A DNA stretch of 64,000 nt from Ischnura elegans (GCF_921293095.1 NC_060249.1:85819907-85883906); one strand, 5' to 3'; positions 24,101 to 36,509 are shown, counted from the stretch's first letter. The notes: generated by a model from the sequence alone, not told the origin. Made by a program: numbers and translations.

Positions 24101-27000
24101 GGAAATGACTGGTCTTTCTCTATCCCTCCTTCCTCACCACTCCCAGCCTAACTTCTCGTGTTCTGTGTTCGGCAAAGTGAGCCCCATGGAACGGTAACTC
24201 GAAAAGGTGTTGGGTCGGACGATAGCGTATATCCGTATCTATTCTCTGGGGTGTGCTCAATTTCACAGTATTCCGTGTAGATGTATTTTAAGGATTTTTT
24301 TCTTTACGATTCAGAGGTCACACTGGTGATCGGGTCTTGATTGTTGAGCTCTCGAACTTAGACAGGGTATGTGTACCATGGTGATATATTCCGTCTTGGA
24401 CACATCTATAGCTGTTACCGCCTATTCAGAAAATTTCATCGTTATTGCTGGTAAACAGCAGGTGTCTGCGCACACACTGTCACCCGCCCATTAGTTCCCT
24501 AGCGTCTTAGAATGCCCATGTACCGTGCGATCTCTCCCGGGTAAAAATTAAATGAAATGAAATTAAGTGGGCAGAGGTTACTCTACTACTAATAATTGCT
24601 GAAATAACCAACGATCGCTGGTACCACAATGATCTGCGCAGTGACTCAGGAAGTTCGAGGTTTGATTTTGATTCCGATAATTACTCAATAAAGCAATGCG
24701 TGTGATTTTGTGTCCAAGTGTCTCTTGGTTTTTCACGTTTCCGATTCTATTTTTTACGTAGAATACACATCACCACATTTTTTTGTTCACTTATCTGGCA
24801 ATTAGCGTTATTTCCTTCCAATGTTATACATTTTGATCTACCACATCTCACGTATCACTTCGCAATCGTCCTAATAGCTCGCTCAATTCCGCCATGTTAA
24901 TGACGTAATTATGTCGTCTATCCGGGTGATAACCGTATTTATTGACCATTGCATTTGATAGCATTTGGTTACATTGTATTTTAAATAGCTGTGTGCTTTT
25001 ATTTGCTTCTGTCTGTGTGGTACGTTGCCGAAGCGTCCCGAATGTTATGAGTTAGAGATAATCTTTTGACTCTGAGAGAGGCTGGCGATATGTTTATGTG
25101 GGGGGGAGTAAGAAATGCATTAGCTTCTTGATAAGAGGGATTTGCGTAAATCCGTGGTATAAAGTGCCGTATTCGCTATTAGTAAGGTTTTTGTGGCCTT
25201 CTCCGAGTGGAAAGACGATTTTTTTGCGCTATTGACCATTTTTTTTCATTTTATCGTCGCGTTTTCAATTCGTCGGGAGTCAGTGCTTTGAGCGGGTGTC
25301 GCTACCCTTGAGGATGGATTAAACATGCCGTGAATTTATTTTTAACTGGCCGTCAACATTGTATGCTTTATATTCATTAAGTACGTTTCAGATGGATTAT
25401 GGGGGCGTCTAATACTGAAGGAGGTCTATTCATGTTCATTTTTTCGGAAAAATATTTCTTTTATCACAATTCCTTGTTTTTGTGTGCTTTTGATTTCTTG
25501 ACTTGCGTCATCCTGTCTGAAGTTTTAAAGCATAGATTTATTTTACTCTTTTTCATACTTAAGTATATTCATTTATTTAAATTAATATATATTCAATCAT
25601 CGTGAGCTATTTCGAAGCCATTAGGGGGTATCGAAGACATCAAGGAGGTATTTATGTCCGATAATGTTGGTATTAATGTATATGACCATGATTTTTCCTA
25701 AGTATTCGCAGAGCACTTAGGGAATCATGTCATTGGTAGAGGGCTTTATTGCACTTGAAATCAGATTACGAACGAATAATCATTAGGCAATGAAAAAACT
25801 GTAGTTTCCTAGAAAACTAATAGATTTAAAATATATTGGAAACAGCTGTGACCCCGTCCTTGGGAATGTGTCGTGCGTTACAAACTCTTGATGATGAAAT
25901 GAGTGTAACTCTAACTTGCGCCTACCTATCGAGGCAATCTATAACTTGAACTGTTTAATGAGGCGGGCATATCTTACCTGCGACCTGCCTAGCTGATGCC
26001 CGGAAAAAGTCTATAGATAAACTTAAGTCATTTCCGCCTGTTTTGCATCTGGCAGTGGGGTGATGATTCTCATTTTCACTACCATCCCTGCGCCTGAAGA
26101 GACCGTTCCACGTCTCCCGCGGGGTTCTAATTGTGCCTTTTAGTTCCCTCTTATCTCCGAGAGAGAAAACTCGTGGATTTTTATTAGCGTTCATCCTTCG
26201 CTGAATGTCCTTCCCCCAACGCCCCTGTTATCTCGACTCCTTGTCTTAGCAATTGAGCGGCATCCGAGCCAGGCTCGTTCCCGGAGCATTCCCCAGCTCA
26301 AACTGCGTTTCGCTGGCGGTTTAATTGAGCACACGGCTCGCCCTTTTGCGTTTGTCGGCTGGCGAAGTAATGGGGGAACGGGAGAGGTTTTTAGCCCGCG
26401 CTCACCATCTTATTCACCTCCCGCTGTTCTCCTCCAAAACCTCCCCGCGGAGAGTGACTTTCATGGTTGTTAAAATGGCGGAAGCTCGAATGCTGATGCT
26501 GATATTAAGTTTCGTGTTACTCGTGGAAGTGTTTTTTAACGAGGGCGGTATAATCTCCTTGCTGCTGTAACTATTTGGCTTCTATCTGACGAGACAATCA
26601 TTTTGGCCCGTGCGGACACAGTTGGCAGTGACCATCGAGAGATGATTTTGCGTCAATATCTGGGGAACTTCGGTTTTAATGAAATAAACGTACGTGAATA
26701 ATTATTTACCGATTGTATTCCACGCTTTTATGCTTCATGGATGAAACAAGTTTCGATTGCAGAGATACTTATGATTGCTGTGCATTCGAAACCGAGATTG
26801 GAAGTAAAACTTCAAGGCTTGGATTACGCTGAGTAAATATTTTCATCATGTATGTTTCTAAATTCCGCAATTTGCACGTCCAACTATTATTTTTTTTGTC
26901 GGACAGATATTGGGGCTGACTGATGGCATTATGTATAAAATTAACGAAATACCTGCGGCGGGGTATGCTGTTATCATTTCATTGTTGCCATTTAAATCTT
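21110..27000. other. Intronic DNA without recognised elements
   Basis: No coding or mobile feature was recognised. CpG-rich, pyrimidine-rich patches lie near 22,570-22,720 and 26,100-26,480. Open frames here are short and inconsistent with splice sites. Confidence 0.35.
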
Positions 27001-27019
27001 GTTGACGTAAGTGGTAATA

Positions 27020-27522
27020 CAGTGGAACTTGGTTATAACGTCATCAAAGGGACCAGAAGATTTTTAACGTTATATCCGAGTGACGTTATAAAAAAGCAGC
27101 CTTAAATCTGAGTGATGACAATACAATACAGTGTGTCTGTGTCAGTGACCTTGTAGAAAGTAGGGGTGGGAAGGGATAAGACCCAGGTATGCGGGACAGC
27201 CCCCGCTCCCTCCAGACACCAATTAAACATAAGAGTTGAATCCCGTCACCAGCTCAACGTCCAGCTGGTGACCTGTTTTGGCTTTTGATGTTTCTACACA
27301 TGGCTTCCATGAACTTTGGGACATAATAGAATCACACTACCACTTTTGCAACCTAAGAATCGCAAAATTTTTGACGCTATACCCGAGCGTCGCAATATTT
27401 GTTGACGATATAAACGGGTTTTCGTACAACATAAAATGTTCAATTTTGGCTGGTCTGTATAAAATGTGACGTTAAACCCGAGTTGACGTTACAGCCGATG
27501 CCGTTATAACCAAGTTCCTCTG
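27020..27522. mobile_element. pogo/Tigger-type MITE, 503 bp
   Basis: The left end is CAGTGGAACTTGGTTATAAC and the right end in reverse is CAGAGGAACTTGGTTATAAC, 19 of 20 identical, with TA on both sides (27018-27019 and 27523-27524). The interior carries several CGTTATA/GACGTTA motifs but no transposase. It is related in its termini to the element at 991-1573. The high similarity of the inverted repeats suggests a younger insertion. Confidence 0.82.
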
Positions 27523-28482
27523 TATTAACTTCGACGGTTTTATTTCGTAAAAATTATGGTCCAGCCAGGTTAAATTTTAATTCCTCAGGCTCATCTGGTT
27601 CACAAAAGAGTTCGATAGGGTCTAAGGATTTCTCTTACATTTTTCCCTATAAAACCGTGATCATTTATTACTTGTATTTATAGCACATATTTTCATGATG
27701 CTAGCTTGTCGTGAGGTGCGTTATTGAATTACATCATGTCTTTCATGTGGTGTATCTTAATCATTAGGGTGCAGTGAAATCATTGACATGTTAGCGAATA
27801 TTATCTGGTCTGATTAAATGGTGCGATACTTGATACAACGTATCCAGATTCTTCTTTAGAAAAAGCCATTTCATATCCTCTCTATTAATGTTCATGCATT
27901 AATTGTTTGGAATTTGTGCTGACATTACCCGACGGTTTAACTTTAGAATGTTCTCAATTTATATTGCGATATACTTATTCAAGGAGTCAACACTTCCATT
28001 TTCTTGAAATTTCGTGTGTTTGTGAGTTTAACGTTCATGTTGAACGTTTTTTTGCGGTCATTTTCACTATTCTTTCCGATCGAATACACCGTGCCCCAAA
28101 TTTCTTCTCCGAATTTCCTCGCAGTAGTTTTTTTTCTCCTTCTTTTGTATTTTTGCACTTGTATTTTTTTTCTTTTTCGAGGTAAGCCACGGCCCATAAT
28201 TCCGTCGTTTTTTCTCCGTCTAATGCCTCCTCTTAACGTTTTGAGCTGCCTTTTCCTCCTTCCGAGTCCTCTCGGTCATATTTACATCATCGATTCCGAT
28301 CGAGGATCTCTTTCCCTGCCCGCATTATTCCAACCCCCTCTCGCATTTTCCATCTCATTTCTCTTGATTGATTTTCAGCCTTTCCAGTCACATTTGCCGG
28401 TCTGAATTCCTTTTTTTTTACGGGGATAGAGAGGAGCAACGCGGTGGCGTTGGAGATCGGGCCGGGATTTCCTCAGAAATGC

Positions 28483-29125
28483 CGTAAAAAATGTTTACTC
28501 GTGTGGGCGAATTGATGAATTACCAACTATTGTTTGATGCCCCGTTAGGATGGATCAAGCAGCGTTATTTATGATCGGACGAGCATTAACATTGTTAGAA
28601 TTAATAATGAATGGACTGATTTTGACCATTGCCTATGTCCAAAGTTCATTATTTGGGATTATGAATCTAGTCTCTCCCTGTAGTTTTTTAGTTGTCAACA
28701 ATAAGGTGTCAAAAATTATTTCAATTTCATTTATTCCCATTATTTCTTCGACACTCCGACGGTTAAAATAGTATTAGGTATACTCTATGTGAAAAATGTT
28801 TTTCGTAAAAAATGTTTACTCGTGGGAAAACTGATGATCTAAGTGTTATTGTTTGATGCCCCTAAAAGGATGTATCAATCAACTTAATCAGTAATCGTAC
28901 GAACATTAGCATAGTTGGAATTAATTATGAATACACTGATTTTGGACCATTGTTCATGGCCAAGTTCATTATTTGGGATTATGAATCTAATCTTACCCTG
29001 TCGTATTTTTAGTTTTCAACATTTAGGTGTTGAAAATGATTTTATTTTCATTTATTCATTTCTTTCTTCGACACCGCGTCTGTTAAAAATGTATTAGGTA
29101 CTCCCTATGATGTGAATATATTTTT
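28483..29125. repeat. Tandem duplication, two units of about 321 bp
   Basis: Unit 1 begins at 28483 and unit 2 at 28804 with the same CGTAAAAAATGTTTACTCGT. The units stay alignable to their ends, sharing blocks such as TTCATTATTTGGGATTATGA and GTATTAGGTA. Divergence is roughly one base in six by eye. No gene is legible in either unit. Confidence 0.85.
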
Positions 29126-30024
29126 TCCCACTGCTTTTTGATTTAATCATATTTTGAAATTGAGTGCTGTAAGACAGGGTACTCTGTGCAATCGTTTAAT
29201 ATGCCAACAATAGAGTCGCCTGATTCTTTACTAATGGGAAATTTTGGTACTTATGTGGTGTTGCCCTGGCTTCTTTTTTCTATCCTAGCTCTTCATGATT
29301 TTATTGAAGTGCAAATCTCGTGTGGTTCTGACGTTTATTTTCTCATAACCACGTGGACACCTGTCTTATCTACTTAAATCCGCCGCTATCGATACTGATA
29401 CGATGGTACTATGGTGAAGATAACCATGATAATTATACTCGATTTTGCTTTTGTGTCATCAGCGATTGCAACAGCTCTTGAGTGCGATTTGTCTCCTTAT
29501 TGTCTTCAGCTCGGGCGTAATTTTGCTTTCCGCTGACGTCAGGTTGACCTTGAACATTAGCAATTGGTGGTCCCATTTTCTCGTTAGTCGTATGATTAGG
29601 AAGAATACGCCTAATTTCTCGATATACCCGCTTCCCGGAAAAGTGAAATTTCTAGAAAGCACAGGAAGATAAAATATCTCATTTCCTGGAAGATGTTATC
29701 TATCAGTGCAAGTGTGTGTTAGTCATATAAGACGTTGCAGTATTTCCGGAAATATTTCAGTGTCTTATTTAAACAATATTTGTAAATACCATCCCAACGT
29801 GCCACGCATCGTACGAGATACATGCAATTCTACTTGATTTTTCAGTTTACCAGAGAGGTCGAAATGGTAATAGTTCGGGGATAATTGTGATTTTTAAAAT
29901 GATTTTCCAATTCTGCTTTCAATCGTGTAATTTTCTGATTATTATTAATGAAATGTCTCAAAATTTATTTTTCCTCTATTGACCAACTTTAGGGTGGATG
30001 GCGATATTTGATGGAACTGTGTTA

Positions 30025-30229
30025 CAGGAAACATAATCACAGATGCGCTAATTTCGGATGTTCCACAATTTTTATAATGGTCTGCCCCATGTTTCGACAC
30101 TATACACTATGTCAGTCTCAAAAAGAGAAAATGTTTTGGTAATAACGTAGTGTATAGTGTCGAAACCTCGGTGAGACAATTAAAAAAAATGTGGAGCGTA
30201 CCATATTAGTATATCTGTGATTGTTTCCT
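30025..30229. mobile_element. Fold-back element, about 205 bp
   Basis: The left arm from GGAAACATAATCACAGAT pairs with the right arm ending ATCTGTGATTGTTTCC. The innermost part, GTTTCGACACTATACACTA, is matched exactly on the other side. The arms are about 85 bases with a loop of about 30, so the RNA would fold into one long hairpin. No target duplication could be fixed. This is a MITE-like fold-back of unknown superfamily. Confidence 0.7.
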
Positions 30230-31137
30230 CCATTGCTTGAGCGATCACTGTGGGAATTTTTAATTGGTGGCACCTTGCTCATTTCGCCTCTGTCAAAAGC
30301 TTGGAATAAGGCTTATTTTATCGCATTTTCATGGATGATGGGACATCTCGAGTATTTCGTCGTGTTTCTTCTCTAGTGGTTTTCTTCCGCTAAATAGTTT
30401 AGGGGTCTTAATCCACCTCTTTACCTCCTCTCCCATGCCCCCATGACTTTCTGTCCCCCGGTCCCCTTCATATCCAGTGGTCATATCCCTCCCTCCGTCA
30501 TCGGTTTCAGCGAGTGATCTGGGCGTGGCATGGTTACAGCATTTAGTTTATGGTTGTGGACTGTCGTTCGGCGCAATTGTTCTGTTGCATCAAGTTTGCT
30601 TTGAGTCCGTTCTCGTTCTGTTGTTTTAGTTTTAATAATGGTAATTCACCAGATTTTTGTGACTCTCAGTTGCCTTTCGTTAACAATCCAATGTGAATAT
30701 CAAGGAAACTAAAATTCGGTTATGTATTTCGGGGGAGTTCTGGGATTGAAAGGCGTTTAGAAAACACAGATTAACTAATGATAAAATATTTATTATTGGT
30801 GTTTTAGTTTTAGTAGACTCTAGTACTTACCATTTACTTAAAATTTACAAATATCGCCTATAGACTAGTATTCATTTTCTATTCACTGTTAAATTTTTTA
30901 ATGGTGAGTCACATCCGTCGATCTATCCCATCCGCTACACTTGTCAGATGGTATTGATACAATGAGGAATAGAATGAGGCTCACAGTAGTCATGTCTCCC
31001 CCCTATCTTATATTTTTTTAACTGAAAGTGTCCCTCAGCAATGTGTCGTGTCGGGCGCGGCTATTTTTTAAAATGCAAAAGTTCAAAAAAGTAAATTAGT
31101 CACCAGGTGGCCTCTTTAAGTGGACCTCTTACATAAA

Positions 31138-31255
31138 ATAATTGTTACTGTAACTCTAATCTCATATATATTACTTTTTAAAATCAGTAATTTGTACTCG
31201 TAATCGATTACTTTTTCTAGCAAGTAACTGTAATTGAGCCCAGTTACTTTCTCTC
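31138..31255. repeat. Degenerate short repeat of GTAACTGTAAT/ATTACTTTT type
   Basis: About four alternating blocks of GTAACT(G)TAAT and ATTACTTTT(T) are seen. Similar periodic blocks occur in the subterminal regions of DNA transposons, but no element ends could be placed. A GC-rich patch with chance frames follows to about 31,580. Confidence 0.4.
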
Positions 31256-31843
31256 AGTACTTCAACCAACACTGCTTTTACCCTATTCTTTCTCTCTATC
31301 GCATTTTTCACTCGAATCCTTGTAATGCTGCAGCCGCGTGTGGTGGTGGTGGTTGTGTTTTGTCGGGCGCTGAGGTTGTAAATGCAGGGAGGGAGCGGCG
31401 AGTGAGAGAGAGGTGGGTGTAGATGGGAGTGGGGCGCGGCTCTGCCCGAACGAGAGATAGCTCTTCTCGGGTGCTCCTGGTTCTCTCTTCTGGTTGGTTG
31501 CAATAGGGGGGATGGGGGCCTCTGCTGTATCTGCCGGCCCTGTGGCCGCCTCTGCATGTGTGTGGGAATTGGTCTGCATGTGAGAACCGTGACCATCTCT
31601 TTCGTCTGTACCAAAATATACATGGTGGCCAGTATTCCCTGGGAAACCTACGAAGTCATTGCATTTTATTTTTTTTTGTTGGCTCTCTTTTTATTATGCT
31701 CAACAATTTAAAAGGCATGAATTCACTGTACAGCTGATGCATATAATGTTGTTATCATTGGGAGTGTATAAAAACTTGTTTATGTACCTACTATTGAATT
31801 CTTTTTATTATTTATTTTATTATTGCAAATAAACAGTTTAATG

Positions 31844-31913
31844 ATCTTTCATGCCTTCATGTCTCCATTTAATGTGAAATTAAATTAAATTAAGACGTGA
31901 AGGCATGAAAGAT
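31844..31913. repeat. Perfect-stem hairpin, 21-bp arms
   Basis: ATCTTTCATGCCTTCATGTCT at 31844-31864 is the reverse complement of 31893-31913 except for one base. The loop is AT-rich (28 bases). It directly precedes the CTGAAGA-motif repeat at about 31930. Confidence 0.8.
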
Positions 31914-31929
31914 AATAATGAATATTGTT

Positions 31930-32035
31930 TAAAATTAATTCATGGGCCTGAAGAAGATATAAAAAATATATCGGCCCCGTCTGCAATCAATTTTACATAT
32001 TTTTCTTACACCTGTACTCCAAGACGTTAATCAGC
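31930..32035 (+). repeat. Dispersed repeat D with CTGAAGA motif, copy 1
   Basis: Contains CCTGAAGA at 31947-31954, then a GATATA..TATATC stem. About 70 bases on comes the string CTGTACTCCAAGACGTTAAT, which recurs in nearly the same form at 56361-56385. The order and spacing match the copy at 56285-56390. Confidence 0.55.
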
Positions 32036-33094
32036 ATTAAGTAATTTAGGTCAAGACATAGGGATTTCGATTATTGCCTGTGAGTGGATACAAGGTATAT
32101 TGACTTAAGGAGAAAAATTGTTCCAGCTATGCGAGAGAGCTATGTATGGGAATATCGTTAGAATTTTAAATGTTGAATTTTTATAGCTTTGAAGATGCGC
32201 ATAAAAATTGGCTCGCGTCCTTACCTTGGTTTTAGAATTCACGGGTTCAAATGACAAATTTCGCCTTCCTAGTCAGCAGTAAATGCTAGACCGTAATTGC
32301 GGTTGTATTTTTCGTTACTATTTCATTTATTAGAACTGGTCCGCATGAGATTATGACAGTTTCGCTTTGTTGCTTGGCAACTTGGCTGCTCCCTCTCCTT
32401 CGTAAGTTTTTTTTTCGTATAACTTCACTTGCAGTGGAGGTAAAAAGTAATTTGATGGGAGGAATACTTCTTCGACCTCGCCGTTTTCCTTTTTTCGAAA
32501 CATTTGTGGTATGTCTTCTCCGAGCGAGACTCTTGATATATGGCTCACCGGTGAAAAGAATCCCAAAAACAAGTTACGAATTTCTTTCTGTTGCTCTATT
32601 CTAGCGCTTTGGAGTAAACTTGTAAAGTCATGAGAAGTTAAATCTTTATTTCTTTAAATTTCATTAAATTGATCAACTATTGTACTTATTTCTATTTCTT
32701 CTATAAAGGTTATTGATCACTTTTTTCTTTGAGGAGTTAAAGGAGCATATAATTTGTAATGATGATATTGGTATTTGCGTATTTAATGTTTTATCTATCT
32801 CCTCATCTATGTTCTGTTCTAATTGTATGCAATCATGATCACTTCACCAATTATGCATCAATAACTCTTATCGTTTGCGGTAGGTAATCGCATTACCTGA
32901 AAACAATTATTCTATTATATTTGGATGATGTGCTTTTTGCAATGTAAATACTTAAATAAAGTTCCTGTAGTGTAATTTTAAGATTATTGATTTGAAATAT
33001 TTTAATGTGTAGTCAATATTTTTTCAGAGAGACCCTTTTATAGAAAATGCTTACAAGTAGCGTAAATGGCTACGAACCACGAAGGTCCTATGCA

Positions 33095-33215
33095 CAAGGC
33101 TGAAGAGTAGCTGAGAAGTGGATATGCCCTCAGTATGAACTTTTGCCGTCATCAACTGATCTGTGAAAGGGCCGTGGGTTTTTTCGTCATAAATACCTCG
33201 AGAAGTAGGGGACGG
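33095..33215. repeat. Dispersed repeat family B, copy 2 (diverged)
   Basis: Partner of 3080-3205 in the same orientation, with the order CACAAGGC, AGCTGAGAAG, CATCAACTGAT and TCGAGAAGTAGG. Confidence 0.45.
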
Positions 33216-33420
33216 ATCGAAATGGAAAAATACTGGTCACTTAATTTTTTAAGCTATTTCAATCCTGAGGGAAATAAAATTGAACGAGTCCATGGAACGG
33301 TGATTGATATCCATTCATATCCATTATATCCACTGTAATTTATTCTTTACTTAATTATGCTCCCCATTTGGTCCATCTCTGCCCCAACTAACCTTACTAC
33401 CCTTAACAGTCCCACTACTT

Positions 33421-34092
33421 TCTTTGCCAGGGTTGTAAAGTACAGAGGTCTCCATTTCCTCGACATGCCGACCGATTCCATCTTATCTTCCCTTGGTATC
33501 CCGAATCTCTAATAAAAGAGCAAAAAATGATCTCAAATTAACTTACAACATCCTCAATTCGAATATTGGTTCTTCTGATTTACTTTCCTTCGACCCTCCC
33601 TGTACTAACGCCTCTCCTCACTTCTTAACTCTATACCAGGTAATGTCTATCCTTTCCTGTTTTCATCAGACCATTTCATCTATCTTGCTATGTCCCATTT
33701 ATGTATGGAAAACTAACTTTCCGGTTCTTCTCCTTTCATGTTTTCGTTGAATATTTTTATTTGTATTTTTGTAATCTTGTCTCTTATGTTTTGCTGTTGC
33801 TTGTATTTTAATGTTCTTACTCATATCCTTTATTGTCATATTACTGCTTGATTGTAAAGTGGCAGAAATACTGTATGTGATAAACTGATGCAGGTGCTAA
33901 GCTCTCGGTTCATCCTATTTTATATTTTTGTTGATTTTTTTTTAAATTTTTACTTATGTAATCTTGTCTCGTATGCTTTGGTGATGCTTATATTTTAAAC
34001 TTCTTACTCATATCCATTATTATTTTCATGTTAATGCTAAACTGTAAAATGGAAGAAATGATATATGTTATAAACTTAAATAAATAAATTAA
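33421..34092 (+). pseudogene. Non-LTR retrotransposon (LINE) 3' end remnant
   Basis: Plus-strand translation from about 33500 reads RRAKNDLKLTYNILNSNIGS then SDLLSF. This matches the well-known C-terminal tail after the reverse transcriptase of many LINE open reading frames (R-R-x-x-x-D-L-x-L-x-Y-N-I-L-N). It is followed by an AT-rich 3' UTR and a terminal AAATAAATAAA tail at about 34078-34090. The 3' UTR is present twice in tandem, at about 33752-33890 and 33943-34090, sharing GTAATCTTGTCTC and TTCTTACTCATATCC. The copy is 5'-truncated and the protein has decayed. The clade cannot be assigned. Confidence 0.6.
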
Positions 34093-34093
34093 C

Positions 34094-34480
34094 TTATTCA
34101 TTGGTGTCCAAATACCATAAGAGGTAAGAAGGGCTGCTAAATATCGTTTTATTTGTGTCTTGGTTTTAAGACTCATTGTTACGATTAATTTGGTGTATCA
34201 AGCTATATCGATACCTCCACTGCACAAACGCTGAACAATCACCCACCGAGTGAAATGCGCTCATATAGTATTACTGAGGCTCTTAAATTAGCGGATTTGA
34301 TTCGTTGGGCGATTGTTGAGCGTTCGTGCATTGGAGGTATCGATAATAAATATGAAATAATAAACGTTGGCCAAAATGGAGTATTTGACCCGGTGGGAAA
34401 TCCGGAGAAACGTTTACCCGCTGTAGTTTATTCTGTATTCAATTGATTCATTGGTGTCTGAATACCACGAGAGGGAAGAT
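34094..34480. repeat. 40-bp direct repeats enclosing a fold-back
   Basis: TTCATTGGTGTCCAAATACC at about 34098 recurs as TTCATTGGTGTCTGAATACC at about 34447, with AGAGG and AAGA following in both. Between them a fold-back has arms at 34206-34243 and 34310-34348; TCGATACCTCCACTGCAC pairs with GTGCATTGGAGGTATCGA. Direct repeats around a palindrome suggest an insertion in a duplicated site. Confidence 0.65.
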
Positions 34481-34529
34481 GATATGTCTGCCTGGAAAAA
34501 TACGGGTAGAATTTTTGCTCTGCTCCATC

Positions 34530-35700
34530 TCGTTCCATGGCAGTCTCTCTCTCTCTCTCTTCGTCTCGCCCAACTCCGTTCTTCCCCGCACGAAATTCAC
34601 GTTTGCAAAGCTTGCACACACTCTCTCTCTCTCCCTCCCCACTTCGCCCGGGTTTCGTCCCTGCATAGCCGTGCATCTCTCCTGCACTCCGCACCCCCGT
34701 CATCCCTCCCTGTCCGCCTTCGATCCTCGCCCCAACCCCACAACCCACCCCTTCTGCAGGGAGAGTGAGAGTGCATGTAGAGACGGAAGGGGAGGGGGAC
34801 TAAAAAAAGTAAACTGTCGAGGAGGCAGTGAGGGAGGCTGGGGGCGGATTTTTTTTTTCAGGAGCGCGAGATGGGTGTTGGGTTTGTGTGTGTGTGTGTT
34901 GGATAGGTTGAACTCGCCGGCCGGCACATGCCGTGTGGTGGTTCCCGCGATGATAGCGCGGTGTGGTGTGGCCTGGGTTGGGGGTGGTTCTAGGCGTTCG
35001 GCAGCGAGAGGGGTGAGGTGTTTAAGGGAGGATCCTCCGCTCCTCCTCCTCCTCCTGTCCCGCGTGTGTCTCCTCTCCGTGCATGTGGTTTTCGCGTGCA
35101 TGTGTGCGGGAGGAGGGGAGCAGCGCTGTGACGTCACGCGGCCCGCCTGCTAGGTCACGTCCTGGACGCGCTCTCGCGCGCGGCGTTGCCGCTTCGAACC
35201 TCGGCGGCGGCGCGACGTTGCCATTTCCGCGGTTGGGGGGAGGGAAGGTGGTGTAGGGGGGTAAACATCGATCGTTCTTATCTCAATCTGACTCCTCTTT
35301 TCTCTCTCTTTCTCACTTTTTTTACTCATCTCCCTCTCGCTCTTTCCCCTGTGGACTCTCAAGCCCCCCCTCCTCCCTCCGTCGCTACCCTACGTACTTT
35401 TTAATTCCTCCCGTTCTTTTTTTTCCACCTTCCGCCCTCATCACATCTACTCTTCCCCCCCCTCAACCCCTCTCACACCCCCCGTTCCCCTTCATCCCCT
35501 CCCGCACCCCCTTCGCCCTGCCTCTATCCGTCTCTTCCTCCACCGTCAGCCATCCCCCTCATAAAGGATCGTCGTCATTATCGTCATCACGGCCATAATG
35601 AGCGTTAATTAGCGCCTCCTAGTGATACTTCTCTACTACTCATTGTCTCCCCCCACCCCCCGTAAAGATCTCCTTTCCTCAACCCCTGCTTCTCCTTCCT
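34530..35700. promoter_or_regulatory. CpG-rich patch with microsatellites and pyrimidine tract
   Basis: This is among the most GC- and CpG-rich stretches in the presumed intron. It holds TC runs (about 34541-34560 and 34617-34640), a TG run near 34884, a CTC run near 35040, and a CRE-type octamer TGACGTCA near 35129. CGCGCG strings lie near 35175. A nearly pure pyrimidine tract of over 200 bases (about 35405-35560) follows. The A/T-rich segment GAGCGTTAATTAGCGCCTC near 35600 contains homeodomain-type TAATTA. It may be an alternative promoter or enhancer. The long open frame at 34443-35153 is composition-driven. Confidence 0.4.
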
Positions 35701-36119
35701 TTTTTGTGACAGTGTCGTTTTCACCTCGTTCCTAGTCGTATGAAAGTGTCATCGGGTTTTGGAAAATGGCTAGAAAAAAGGGTTAATGGAACTGGCAGGT
35801 AGATGGGAATACGATCTTGATGAAACCGAAAGAAAAGGCGTTGCGACTTGAATTTTTTTCAGACATAAAATGGATTTTCAAAGTAGTTTTCAGGGTTTGT
35901 TTTTTATAGACAACAAATGTTGGTGTATTAGCACCAACCTTCTTTTCAATAGGAATGTGATTGAGCTTTCTTTTTGCGTGAAGTGGTAGCTGAGGTATCT
36001 TTTTGATATGTTTTCTTGCAGTAGGTTAGGAATTCTGTTCTAGTGGTATAAGGGGATGTGTCAAGCGGATTTAGTGATGGACGGCTCACGATAGGTGGGT
36101 TTTTAAATATTTTTTTTTT

Positions 36120-36500
36120 CGTTCGCTCGTCGGCAGACACTTGTTTTTTTTTGGGATGGGTTATTTCCATTGACCCTTTGGTTTGATCCCGGTTGGATCG
36201 TGAGGCTTATAGAGTGGAGTGTGGTTAGGCTCCTTGCAGGGCTTGGAACTGGAGCGAACGTGAGCTGAGGTGGGTGGCGGCTCGGGTGAGATGGTTTGAG
36301 TGCAAGCGGGCGGCTCTTCTCTGCAGCCGAGCTCATCGCGAAGCTCCGAGCTGCAGCGGCGAAAGTTATATCCACTCGGTATATAGGGGGAGATCAAGAT
36401 TACAGCTCTGCTATGCGAATCGCGGCTACTATGCTCTGCATGAGACTGTATATAATTATTTTAATAATTGCGTCTCTCTTTATCTCGGCAACTAAGACTT
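36120..36500. promoter_or_regulatory. Possible alternative promoter around TATATAGG
   Basis: TATATAGG at 36380-36387 lies at the 3' side of a GC-rich patch (about 36,200-36,370). No clear initiator or spliced downstream exon could be attached to it, so the call is weak. Confidence 0.2.
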
Positions 36501-36509
36501 ACTAGTCCT

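Noticed and set aside
34443..35153. 236-codon plus-strand frame, with overlapping frames on both strands
   Set aside because: GC-rich low-complexity DNA is short of stop codons in all frames. The translation is runs of Ser-Leu, Pro, Gly and Arg with no domain.
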